From positions 1,245,001 to 1,309,000 of the forward strand of contig CM076945.1 in assembly GCA_039566865.1 (NCBI GenBank): DNA of 64,000 nt, read 5' to 3'. Source of the DNA: Aurelia coerulea (taxonomy: Eukaryota > Cnidaria > Scyphozoa > Semaeostomeae > Ulmaridae). Shown here piece after piece: positions 46,719 through 59,900 of the stretch. The position numbers were made by a program, and so were the translations under genes. The notes beneath the pieces are model-generated. The model was not told the origin of the DNA. It worked only from the letters and a program-made list of their open reading frames with translations, and did no database searches. Every line of letters starts with the position of its first letter. Within the stretch, counting starts at the first letter, position 1.

Positions 46719-47941
46719 CACGAGGCCTAACGAAGTTCAGCTCTATTCGCAACGCGATAAACAAATCTGACGTGATTTTTTATTTTATTTTTTATATCAT
46801 ATCAACAGTAGCTAATGTAAATAAATAATAGCAAGGACAAGAGTTTGAAAACTTAGCTGGAATTATTTTAAAAGGTATAAAGATTAGTCAGTTTCTATCA
46901 CACAATCATTTCGTTTCTGACCAGGGCTTAATTTTCTTCGAAATTTGTATGACAGTCGATTTTCATTAACAATCGATTACTGGACTAAAAATGTTTATTT
47001 ATTGATCACATACTATTATTGCGGCAATCAAAACAGGTCTAAACTGCTTTCCTTTGCTTTCGTTTTCCAATTTTTAAGTCGTAACAACATAAATTGAGCT
47101 CAAGTCATCATAACCACTCCTGCTGCCGTTTTTTCTTCAGTTTTTCCTGAAATATCCTTGTTGAAATGACGTCCGTTTAGTAATTATGAGCCAATTTCGA
47201 AGAAAATTTACCCTGTTTTGTTTGGCTGCGTGTCTTCATTCTCCAATAGAACAGACAGCTTTTTCCGTGCTTGAACATCCAAGATTTTAAATTGTTGTTA
47301 GAGAGGTGGCGTGAATTGCTTTTCTTGATGCAGATGAACAGCACCATTGAATGATAGAAATATCGTTTAAAGAGTGACTTATCGGACATAGTAAAATACG
47401 CTTATAAGAACCTAAATTTTGTACTCATAACTTGACATATTTGACACTAAGTGTCTGCATTTTGCAGGAGCGGAATTCAATTTGACGAATATTCAGAGCT
47501 GCAAGGGCAAATTTTGTGAAACAAAAAATTCAACTTTCCGATCAATCGAAGCAATTTGTACTCTGAAGAATAGATTACACACCTGAGTGCATTCGATCAA
47601 TCAAAATAAACGAAACAGAAAGCAAATAAGTATGGTCAGCTGCATTGGAGGTGTGAAATTTATTTTTTACGCTGTCAAATCGCCTTGTCTTAAACAGAAC
47701 TGGATCCTTTGTTTTCCAAATTTCACCCTTGCTGTTCAGAGCAACACTTTCAAGTATATTTTCGGTGAAATGAGGAAATTTCAGCCTATGGGCTTTTAAC
47801 ATTATCGATTCTTATATGTGGGTTTAAGTGCAACTAAAAACAAACAAAACGAGATGCCTAAAACAAATTTAAACTGATTTTTTCATTTCAATTGCATCAA
47901 TTAAAATTCTTCATTCAGGCCACCTTTACAGTCTGAACGAA

Positions 47942-48466
47942 AGCATAGGTTCCAAATCTTTAACTCGGCGTAAAAAGGTGGGTGTAAAATATAATGACCT
48001 ATTTCTTCTGATTGAATGGCTTGAAAGAAACTTCAGCTACTTATCTATAATTCTACCGTTGAACTTTTCAGAAATTTTGAATATTTTTCGAAATTACAGC
48101 GTATCTTACATTTCAACTCATTTGAGGATGTGACGTCATCAAATTTCTAAATCATAAACCAGATGAGTGACAGACTTTTGCTTGATACCATATTGTAGGC
48201 ATTCATAAACTATGGTTTTCTTCGAAATTACTTCATGTTGCGTCAAGCAGTTTAGAAATTACGATGGTTGTAAGTTTTTTTGAAAATTTTTCTTGAATTC
48301 TTGAAAAAGAAGAAAAACACTTTAATTCTAAAAATATTGAAGATTTCAGAAAAATCCAACGGTAGAATTATAGAGAATTAGCTATAGTTTCTTGAAGTCA
48401 TTCAATTCAAAGAAACAGGTCACTCAATTTTACACCAGCCTTTTTAAAGATTTGGAACCTATGCTG
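47942..48466. mobile_element. MULE-like foldback MITE, copy 2
   Basis: The same family as 30685-31192. TGAACGAA flanks it (47934-47941 and 48467-48474), a different target duplication from copy 1, so this is an independent insertion. Confidence 0.7.
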
Positions 48467-48834
48467 TGAACGAACCATTTAATGTGGACCTCCCATATCT
48501 TTACATCCATGAATTCTTTGTTACGAAAAAACCTTTTGACAATTATTTCAATGGTATCTTAATCTGTAAATGTTATGTTATGTTTGCTTCAGTTGATCAA
48601 ACTGGTCAACAGTACCTGTAAAATATGTCCTCTTTACTTTGTCAATCTGCAAAATTGCTACAAACGACTTCAGCTAAACCCTTACCGCTTATTTTATCAT
48701 CCAAAGGCGCACGCAGCTCTTTCTACTTTTTGAAGCAAACCGAAATGCCAGTGATCTTTAAAATGTTGTATTTCAAATAGAGCCAAGCCAAACCAACCAT
48801 AATTTCTGGGATTTCCAAAATCTCGTGTCTACCC

Positions 48835-49015
48835 TTAAAAGGAATCTAAGCATATATAAGCCTTTGATAAAAATAACTCTGCCAATACAATAGGCCGTAA
48901 CGCGTGCCGCACCATGTTTGGGTAACTGATCAATGTCAACAAGAAATACTGATCTCTGATAGAATTTGACCGCAAGTGGATTGAGCCACTATTATATGCT
49001 TACATTCCCTTTACT
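48835..49015. repeat. Dispersed repeat shared in inverted orientation with 40425-40570
   Basis: ggaatctaagcatatataag ... ttatatgcttacattccctt is an inverted pair. The interior (accgcaagtgg, ctgatc) matches the MADBUB intron 14 copy. It is probably another small MITE. Confidence 0.45.
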
Positions 49016-49637
49016 GGACCTTTTCACACGGGCCTGGAACGGCCCACTACTTTTCTATATATCGCTGTGATCGCTGTGATCCCGTATGTATTGTAACTCT
49101 GTGACGCCATGCGGTCTCTATCAATATGAATGGCTCTCTGGCTCTATTTGTAGGGTTTGAGACAAGAGAGTTAAACCATATAACATATATCATGAACTGA
49201 CTAGAACATTTTTGGTACAAAGCTTAAATTTAAAAACGAAAAGATTGTTAAATGTTAACAATATCGAAAAAAAATTACAGGACACATTTCTACTAATATT
49301 TACATTCCTATCTATCAGCTAAAAGGAGTTGCTTGTTAATGTTCAAATATGCTGCGGTGCGACTTAATTCTGAGAACTTTCCATGGCGAAAAGACTTGTT
49401 ATTTTAGGGATCGTCCAAATTGTTCGGTTGCTTTTAGCCGAATCCTACCGAATGTAAACTTTGTCTGCCATTCAAGCACAGGAAGCCCACATTATGGTTG
49501 ACTCAAAAAAGGTTCAACAAATGTTTTATTCCAAAAAAACATTTTCCGTTTTGTTACCATATCATGTGTTGTTTTCTTACACCTAAATAAGTTGTGTGGA
49601 AAGTGAATTTGTCTGTTCGGCGAGGAACAGGCAAATA

Positions 49638-49901
49638 TTAGCTACAAAGATCCCATTTTATTGAATCCCAATCGATACGTTCAGCACTGCATATTTTCGG
49701 CTTTAAGTCAGCAAAATGTTTTATGATCAAAGTGCTGGTATAAATCGGTTTTATAGGCGGTTTTCCACAACTTGCTGCTATTAAAGATATTTCATTGTGC
49801 TGAGAGCTAACGATCAATTCTGACGATCCCTTATTGCAAGTACTTTCATTTAGCTCAAGACGATACAATGGTGCAATGTGACCATGGGTGGGAGGAAACA
49901 A
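49638..49901 (-). CDS. Unrecognised 87-codon ORF, possible 3' exon of the 60223-50969 gene
   Basis: The frame ends CSAERIDWDSIKWDLCS and contains an AATAAA next to the stop. A TCAG acceptor inside it (near 49824) would be phase-compatible with a donor at 50979. The coding nature is unproven, and the region 48470-50760 shows nothing else that I recognise. Confidence 0.2.
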   Translation of the reverse strand: MFPPTHGHIAPLYRLELNESTCNKGSSELIVSSQHNEISLIAASCGKPPIKPIYTSTLIIKHFADLKPKICSAERIDWDSIKWDLCS

Positions 49902-50773
49902 GATGTTTATTGTTTCATAAAATGTACAGACAAATCATACCTGCATTTATATCCGTGTTTCTGTCAGCTTTTCCATGCAGCAACGTAAACTTAAAGCTGA
50001 CCTTTTTTCAAATTTAAACGGCCTAATATTTTCTTGTTTCCTGTACGCCTAGGCATTTAAAGCTAAACTTAACGGAATTACAAATGTACAGTGATTTGAA
50101 TAAAGGTAAACTGTAACATGAGTGGCAAAGGTGTGCTGCATCGCAGGGGTGAATGTGGGGACGATACCGTCTCGTGCCATCATTAAAGAGGCACTGTTAG
50201 CCTCAAGAGAAATCAGTTAATCTGAAAATAACCGGAACGCATTTTGGCACACTTTTCCTAAGAAGTTACGCATATGTTCATTCGTAGCCTGCGTTATGTC
50301 GGCAATAAATTAGACATTTTGCAATAGAGTGGCTACCTGTTGTTTCCCTCATAAGTCACCTTTCTTCCATATGGAAAGGAAGTAAGGATAAAAGATGGGT
50401 AGGAATCAAAGGACTTAAAGTGAAATGAGAAAACAACGGGCAGGTAAAACCTGACCCTCCCATAGACTAACTTAGCAGCTAGAATACTCAGTAAAGAGAT
50501 GCAGAAGTTTTAGCTAATCTGTTGACAAAAGTTACCACCGGCCAATCATGACTGTCTATCCATATCATTTGGATTCTCGCGGTCCGGTATAGCCAGATAC
50601 GGGATAACCAGGTAGCTTATTAAGACAGTAGTGATCTGATTGGTTCCGCAGGTATTTTTGCTGAGATGGCCTAAGTGGTCCCTGTTTTAAAACTGTGTCG
50701 TCGTGAGTCTCAGTTTGAAGCCAAACCCACCCCATTCAATGTGGAAAACTGAGGCTTACGCAGTTTAGCATGA

Positions 50774-50950
50774 AGTGTTTTCTACAAAAGAGTCTGGATC
50801 GAGCGATATTCTTAAACAATTTTACACAAAATTTGCGATTGAGTGGTGTTGGAGCTTCTATCACTTTAGTACGCATTCAAAGATTCTTCAAAATGTGTAA
50901 AACTATCTTTGGACCCAGACTCTTTCTTAGAATTGCTAAAAGGGTCTATT
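50774..50950. mobile_element. MITE, AATAGACC family, copy 4
   Basis: A diverged copy (taaaagggtctatt at its right end). It lies directly beside the last found exon of the minus-strand gene, 18 bp from its in-frame stop. Confidence 0.6.
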
Positions 50951-50968
50951 GATTGAAATAAATTTAGA

Positions 50969-53900
50969 TTACGTTTTACCTGCAGATTTTGTTAATACTT
51001 TTTTCCTCAACGATGAGGCTCTCGATATTGGAGTTACAGGAGTCATATGTCCCTTCTTTCGACGTGGTATTTTTGACGAACTTGCTTTTTTCATTGCACT
51101 GTCTTTGCTGGAAATCGGCGATGAAAGCGATGGTAAATCTTCAAAGCCAGGTCTTGTTATATGTTTCCCTGTCTCTTGGGGTTGCAAGGGATTCTCCGCT
51201 TCTCTTTTCCTTCTACCGCCATATAACAACTCCTGAGTGTCATTTAGGCCCATTCCACTTTGCACTTTCTTTAATTGTATCAGATTTCTGCATTGTTGAG
51301 TGAGATCATCAAATTCCTGTAAGAATTGATTATAATGATCATTACCGAAAGAAGTCATATTGGAGATATTTTGCAGAAAGCCCCTTCTAAAAACCTGCAA
51401 AAACGAATGAAAACAATGAGCAAAATTTCCTTGGTTTTCCTTCCTAAAAATGATGACACTCGCATGTATTTGTGTATTTTGTTCTCTTGGGAGAATGGAA
51501 TCCCCCTGAATAGGCTATTCATACCAGGAGGAAGACATGTTCATCCTCCCAAGAGGATAGCATGCGCTAAAGTGTGCAGAAGTCATTGCTGTAAGGCCCG
51601 TGTTAGGCAGGAATGTTAGGGAAATTTATTCGTGATTTTGGGCACGTTTGGAAGGTTTGTTGAAGGTGCTTCCTCGAGAAAATACGTTAAAATTTCAGAA
51701 CGAAGCGGCAGAATTCAGTCAGTAAATTTTAAAGTAGAACAGTCTGCCACTAAATTAGATATTTGCTGGTATCATCGTTTTGATATCCAGGGAGCTGTGG
51801 TCTTTCAAACGGGGATTCTTTTAATTGACTCACCCAGTACAAATCCAAAGAAGAGAGTAAAATATTTTGAAACTCTTGCTACTTACCTCTGGAAATGAGT
51901 TCTCCTCTTCACATTCCTCATATTGCCGAAAACAACGATCAAACTCTGCAGAAGAAAGAAAAATTTGATAACAAGCTTCAAACAACATTTCATATTGATC
52001 AAATCAATTGCAAATCAATCAAAAATATAACTTCAAGCAAGTTGAATTGTTTGTTTGTTTGTTTACGAGCATGTTCAGACAGTAATATGCACTTAAAATG
52101 ATTCCTGTCACTAATAAAAAACAATCTTGACTCCGCCAACAAATTGAAATACTTCTGTGAACTATGGGATATAATTTACCTTCGAACGATAGTTTAAATC
52201 CCTCACTATCAATATTTGATGGCTCTGCAATGCTGGACACCGCTGTTTCCTGTTGGTGATAAAGGAAAAGACTTCTTCAGAGCTGTTATGTGACAGTTAT
52301 ATTCAGAATTCAAAGACTTTTTGTTGCTCTCTAAAAAGATTGCTGTTTCCTTCTAAAAGTGTCCTTTTTTCTCTGTGATGGCTTGACAATGAGAAACAGG
52401 AAATGTGGTGGAGTGTGGAGTAAGCCCGGCCTTCTTGCCACACCATCACAGAGAAAAAAGGACATATTATAGAGAGAAACAAAGAAAATTTGAGAAGCAT
52501 CAAAGAATTAGTGGATTGCCTGTGGAAAAACAAACAGATTTTCAAGCCTTACCCATGATTGTGTTCTGAGTTCAAATTCTTCATTGAGCAACGCAACACA
52601 TTTTGAGGGAATTGTTTTACTCAGAACACATAAATCACGCATATGTTCTTCAAGTGCTTGGTCAAGATTATCTTCTTCATTTGCTGGTTCTAAAATGAGA
52701 TGACATTAGTGATACCCTTAGAAAAAAATAACATTTGTGCAAAGTACTGTAATGCTCTGCTGTTCATTTTGGAGTTCGCAAGATTGTATAGAGCTTGTGC
52801 TTAAATTTGCAAGTTTACAAGCAGGGACGTAGGAAGCATTTTAAATTTGGAGTGGCACAACACTTCAAGGGCACTCTTGTCATAAGAAGGGCGTTTTAAC
52901 ATACAAATCAGATTTTAACAAAGAATGCGATACATGGCAGAAAATAGTGTGAATCCTGATAGATATCCGATTTCCTGCGTAACAAAACAATAGGAGAAGT
53001 AAACCAAAATAAATCACACAGCAGATGATAACATTTAACTATAAAATGCGATTATTTTTTCTGCATCGGTCTTGAAAAGGGGCATATTCTGAAACAAAAA
53101 GGGCACTATTTGGTTTTGCAAACTCTTGGGGGGAGGTTCCTACATCTCTGTTTACAGGAGCTTAAAAAAACTGTTGCAAACTGGTTTTGTGCAAAATTCA
53201 AACTCTTTGCAAACAACATGCAAACTCCTAAATCTGAAGTACAGTATACTGAAAAAAACTTTTTACGAATTTGCTGTAAACTACATGCAACCTTATTTTT
53301 TACGATGAGTAGTCAAAATTTTTTGATGGGAGCCTAAATAAATGCAAGGATTTAGATTTTTGGATCATTGGATCATGAGCAACATTCTTATTTGGCTTTT
53401 CTATTTGTTTTGCAATCAAAAACATGGCATACCGTACATATGTTGAAGCATTTCTGATTGTGAAGATTCCTTCTCCATCTCATCTTTCTTATCTTTTTCC
53501 TGCAAGGCAAAGACAATATTTAGATAAAGCATCCTAGGTGGAATCTGTGTACGCCGCACGCCATATATGTACGCCAATTTCTTTCATTCTATTGCTATTT
53601 CTATTGTTTAGAGTGAGTCTGTCCCCCATATAAATATGGCGTAACATATGCCGATTCCAGTCTGGTGAAGCATGAAGTTTGTCCATTGTCAAAAATAAAA
53701 GTTTTCTATTTCCTTTTTTCACAATAGATTTTGACATTGTTCAGATTGTTGATGTCACCTCTTGGCACCAAGTCTGCAGAGTATGGCATTTGTTCTTCTT
53801 CTTTGTCGTGTATTTAGAATAGCCTACTGAAATATCCAATGTGCAGTTGCCCTATTCAGCACATCTGCTTAGTAAATTTTCTGTCTGCTGCTGTTTATTC

Positions 53901-56900
53901 ATCCATTACCTTTGTATGGATTTGGATCATCCAATCAATAAGCTCAATTTGTTTTTGTTCTGCATTTTGTCATGACTCATCATTGAAACTTTCACAATGA
54001 GAAATAACAGCAAGTGCTCATATTGCAGGTCATGGACATTTAAAGATTGTCAGATCAAGGCAGTGTTTCACATGATGCGGACTTTTGCAATATTTTGGCC
54101 AGTATGGAAAGTTTATTTTCATGCGCCGGACATTGCGCCGATAAAACAATGAAAACTATAGAAACTAAGTGCTCTGTGCACCGCAGGTCTGGTGCAGAAG
54201 CCTTTTTTTCCATGGAGGTATTTTGGTCAGATATTCAGATATTGGCATCCAGATTGATTTCTTTCCCTATTATACTTGAAATAAAAAGCAGTCTGGCTTG
54301 ACAGCACATCAGATTTTGGATCAAACTTTGTTTGGATAAAAAGAGCAATGGATGGTTTTCAGATTGCTTGGAAGGGTCTTTAAGCTAAGCTTTCAGATAT
54401 GCCAGCTGTGCAGATGAGGTGCACTGCTTTTAGTATTAATGAGGGCCAGGTCGAAAACTCGGGCGACTCGGGCAAATATTTTTCATTGCAAAAACAGTGT
54501 TGAATGGTATTATTTCGACCCTCCTTGGGCACAGAAGACACAAACATCCTTTACTGTTCAAAATAACACACTTTTGAGAATTTACCCGAGTCGCAGTCGA
54601 GTCGCCCGAGTTTTCGTTGTGGTTCTATTAGAAAAACGAAAAGTCGGGCGACTCAGGTGGAAAGTCTTTCATTCAAAAATTAACGCCTAGACGTTTCTCA
54701 TAGACCCTCTTCTGCCAATTTCGGCTGAAAAGAATCATCCTACGTCGAAATAAGAGCCTCTTGAAAGAAACCTGAGTTTTCGTTTTTCTTATGGGTTAGA
54801 ATAAAAACTCGGGTTTCTTTCAAGAGGCTCTTATTTCGACAGACGATGATTCTTTTCAGCCGAAATTGGCAGAAGAGGGTCTATAAGAAACGTCTAGGCG
54901 TTAATTTTTGAATGAAAGACTCTCCACCTGAGTCGCCCGACTTTTCGTTTTTCTTATAGAGCCAGAACGAAAACTCGGGCGACTCGGGTAAATTCTTAAA
55001 AGTGTGTTATTTTGAACAGTAAAGGATGTTTGTGTCTTCTGTGCCCAAGGAGGGTCGAAATAATACCATCCAACACTGTTTTTGCAGTAAAAAATGTTTG
55101 CCCGAGTCACCCGAGTTTTCGACCTGGCCTATTAATGAGTCTCTCTCTATTATTTCTTGTGAACGTGATTTGTGATGACAGGTCCCAGAATATGTATTTT
55201 CAAAACGATAGGAATTCTGTTCACAACTATATTTTAGCTTCAACACTGCCTGAACTTGCAACAGTTTTATCATTTTTTTTTCTTTTTTTTATATAATATA
55301 TTCCAACTAAAATTTACAATACAAAGTACGAACTACATTACTTACAAAATTACTCTACAATACTACTAGGACGATCAACCCCAGGGAGCAAAAGGCTGTG
55401 TCTACCCCAAGGCCATTAAATAAAGATAATAAAGGAAAAGAAACTACTTTAACTATGGGACAAAATCGGGGGGCTTATGAAGGGATGGTTAAGTGGCTAC
55501 AGAAATTCACTCAAATCGACCAGTTTCATGGATAAAATGCAGCGTTAGCTCAAGAATTTGTCTATTTAGTGAAATAGGAAAATCTTTATTGCCATACAAT
55601 AAAAGTTGTAGTAAAGCTTCATTTGCAAGATTTACATATCCAAGTGGTCGTATCAATGCATAGATTCCAGCGAGGAGGTCTCACCTTTGTACATCAAAAC
55701 AAGGGCAGAGCAACAAGAAGTGTTCCGTATCTTCAATGCCATCATTTGTCGGACACATAGGATTTGTGGTATCTTTAAAATTGTGTTTAAATTTATGAAA
55801 ATTTAACTTGCTAAGACCGACTCTAAGTTGAGTTAAATAGGATAGACCTCTTGGGTCATGAATCCCATATACAGGTTTTCCAGGGGGGCGGATTTTTGAT
55901 AACATTTTCAATTTGAAAACGGCAACAGATGGTGCCAGCCTAGTTTCAGGTTCAAGTTCATTCTATTCGGACAGACAATGAGGATAAAACGTAGATTTGA
56001 ACTTTGCAGTTCTTGCCCTTATTTGCCCGATGATGTCAGGTTTGCGAAGAGAGTACTGAAACTGCTGAAGTGGTGGAATTGGATCCCTTGTATAGTTTGG
56101 AGTTAGGTTGTTTACAATGTTATAGAACAAAGTCAGGCGTCTACTCCACCTACGAAGACTTAAAGATTCCCATCCAAGCTCAGCGTACAACTTCTCTCTA
56201 TATGTTCCCCTCCATGTACCGGACACGGCTAAAGCGGCAGAATATTGGACGGATTCTAGCTTTTCCATTAAATTAGACAAGGTGAAATTTGCGCTGAACT
56301 CGCATACTTTTGGGGGATCATGGTATATAACATCTCCATAGTCTAAATGGGGTCGGATATAGAGCTTGTATAGCTCGTTAAGGGTGTTCCTAGGTAGATA
56401 TCTTGAAAGAAATCTCAACATACCAATACCCTTTCTCGTTTTGGAGATAGCTGCTTTAATATTTTTTGAAAAGAATTTCGGGATGATTGGTTTCAGTTTT
56501 TCTCTTTGAAAATACTAATTCGACTGCTTGCTTTTGTGGGTCAGGATCAAAGGACATCCTCCAGTCATGAGCCCATTTACTGATCAACTCTAATTCATGG
56601 TTCATGTCACTGGCAGCTGTATTTGAGTCTTGCACGATAGTAAAAAGTGATGTATCATCAGCAAAAAGTTTAACATTGCACTTCAAGTCTGCTGTTAGAT
56701 CATTAATGTAGACCAAGAAAAATAAAGGGCCCAGAATAGAACCCTGGGGCACTCCTGCTGAAACATCTCCCCAGCTCGAGCTCTGTCCATTCAGTACAGT
56801 TCTCTGTTTACGATTTCTAAAAAAATCTTTGATAAGACTTAGAAGTTGTCCGGAGACACCGCAATGCTTTAATTTATAGATTAGCCCATCATGCCATACC

Positions 56901-59900
56901 CTGTCAAATGCTTTAGAAATATCAAGGTACACAGAGCGAACATCAAGAGGAGGATTGCAATCAAACGCTGTAAATATTGTGTGTGTTATCGAGATTAGCT
57001 GATTGATTGTTGAGTCACCGGGACGGAATCCTGATTGATTAGGATTTAGTAATTCAGATGAAACAAGATGAGAATACAGAGAGTCAAAAATGAGTTTTTC
57101 GAGAATTTTTCCAAAGATTGGAAGCAGAGAAATTGGACGATAATTCCGTTTTATGTTTTTCTCATTCTTTTTGTGAACAGGCACAACGTTTGCATGTTTC
57201 CATATATCTGGAAATGTACCGCTTCTCAAACAGTTTATGAATATTATCTTCAAAGGCACAACCAATGCAGAATCACACATTTTTATCATCCTTACAGATA
57301 TTTCATCCCAGCCATGCGTTATCATGCGTTATCCCAACCATGCGTTATCATGCCACCAAATAATATAGGTCAGGGGCGGATCCAGGCCGGGTTGACAGGT
57401 TTCAATAAACCGGTCAGATTTCCAGGAAAGGCTTTTTGACACAATTCTATATGTGTGCTTTTACCATACGGAGGAGCATACTGTGAATTTCTGCCGTTGA
57501 AAACTGATATCAGCTTTTGCTTGTCGATGACTTGGGAGTTTCTATCGCTTCTTTGTTGTACTGTATTCAGGAGACAGAACATAATTATCTGTTGTCATAC
57601 CACCTCTGTTAGATACCATGAGTCATGAATTGCGAAATATTACAATGGAGGAAGGAAAAACCAACCCGGTGGCACATTCATTTTGAGCTCTCAACCCGGT
57701 GCCAACCCGCTCCAACCCGAATTTGATTGCGCAAGACAGATGAGAGGTTCAAACTCTCCTACGCAGAGACAACTCTGCTTTGTAGGGTCAGCTTGGTCAG
57801 CTTGGGGCTTGGAGCAGCAGCACAGCACTTCACACATTCCTCAAAATGTTCATGAACACAAGGGGGAGTCACTAATTCAAGATTCAAGATTCAAGATCCA
57901 AGATTCAAGATTCAAGATCCGGAATTCAAGATTCACACTAATTCTAGATCCGGAATTCAAGATTCACACTAATTCTAGATCCGAAATTCAAGATTCACAC
58001 TAATTCTAGATCCGGAATTCAAGATTCACACTAATTCTAGATCCGGAATTCAAGATTCACACTAATTCTAGATCCCGAAATCAAGATTCAGACTAATTCT
58101 AGATCCCGAAATCAAGATTCATACTGAATTGGGCTTTTTAAGAATTCCTTGGAGAATCTGCGTGGTTTCATCTTTTTCGCTGCATTTTCTTTGTATCAGG
58201 CTTGCGAATAGATGGTTGATCTACCCAATTCCCCGCCAATTCCTCAATTTACAACACACGCATTCTTACTTAAAGGTACTTGAGCTTCTGTAAATGTCTA
58301 AATGTTGCAAAGACTTCAAAAAACCTTCCTTTGAGGACACAAGAAGTGATCATGAAGACTGTTGATGGAGCTTTAAGAAACTCGTAAAAAACTCTGACCA
58401 TTGAAAATCTGACCAGAAACTTTCAGTGCTGGCCCGAATTCTTAGTTTCTTAAAAATAATGTGTGCAAAAAATGAGTGAAAATAAAAGAGAAAGGCCATG
58501 GATTTCCTTGATAAAAGGAAAAGAGTTTCTTGAATAATTTGGCCAAGTATTGAAGTTTGTTCATAATTGTTATCGAAGAGTTGAGTTTCTATAGTTTCTT
58601 ATTAAAAATGTGTGCTTGAAACTATTTCATTTTGCACAAAGGGCATTACGGATATAGTATATGTGTCATAACTTTTACGTTGCTTTGTTGACAAACAGTC
58701 TTTCGTTTGTTAAAGATTTATGTTTTGTGCTAACATACATGTCAATTATTTCCTTCAATATCTGCAGAGCGGGTAAAGACAGAAAGGGTTTTAATTAAGA
58801 TTCTCATCGCAGCAAGGGCAATCATTCATACCACTCAGTAAAAGTGACATGGACTACAAGTATTTTTTTATAAGAAACTAAAAATTTGGGCCAGTACTGG
58901 AAGTTTCTTAAAATTATCAGATTTTGAGTACTCAGAGTTTCTTACGAGTTTCTTAGAGGTTCCATAAAAATCTTCATATTCACTACATGTACCCTCGTGA
59001 ACATTTCAAAACAAGGTTTTTTAAGCCTTTCCGATGTTTAGACATTACTCAAGTACCTTATGAGTAATAATATGATACAGGAAACAAGTGAAAGTAAAGT
59101 AAAACATGTCGAGGATTTCCTTTATCAAAATAAATAGTTTCTTAGCTTATATTTTCCCAGTACTGGATTTTGTTAATTTTTGGCGATCTGAGAGTTGAGT
59201 TTCTTATAAGCATATTCTTATAAGAAAAAATACGTGCATTATTTCAAATTCTGTCCGAATGGTCCGAATAACCTGTAAGATAATCTTAACTTATATAGAA
59301 TTGCAGATCTTGACTTACACTTGCTTTTTTCATAAGAAACAGCTTATAAGAGATGTGAGGCGATTTTTTGAAGCCGATAAACCATCCTACCTGGATTGAA
59401 AATGCAAAGAAACTTTTGTAATTTGCAGCTTTAATTAAATGTTTCCATTGACAGTCTTCATGTTCACTACTTGTGCCCTCAAAAGGAGGTGTTTTTAAAA
59501 GTCTTGGCAACGTTTAGACATTTAGCTCAAGTACCTTTAAGTGATGTGATACAGAAAACAAAGAATATGTGTGTTTTTAATTGAGGAATTGGGTAGATCA
59601 ACCATTTATTCGCAAGCCTGATACAAAGAAAATACAGCAAAAAAGATCAAAACACAGATTCTCCAAGGAATTCTTAAAAAGCCCAATTCAGTATGAATCT
59701 TGATTTCGGGATCTAGAATTAGTGTGAATCTTGAATTCCGGATCTTGAATTAGTGTGAATCTTGAATTCTGGATCTAGAATTAGTGTGAATCTTGAATTC
59801 TGGATCTAGAATTAGTGTGAATCTTGAATTCTGGATCTAGAATTAGTGTGAATCTTGAATTCCGGATCTAGAATTAGTGTGAATCTTGAATTCCGGATCT

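Noticed and set aside
47177..47802. Three ORFs of 70-75 codons downstream of MADBUB
   Set aside because: No splice signals, no family features and antisense overlap; the segment resembles a decayed CAGTAAAAACCCGC-type element.
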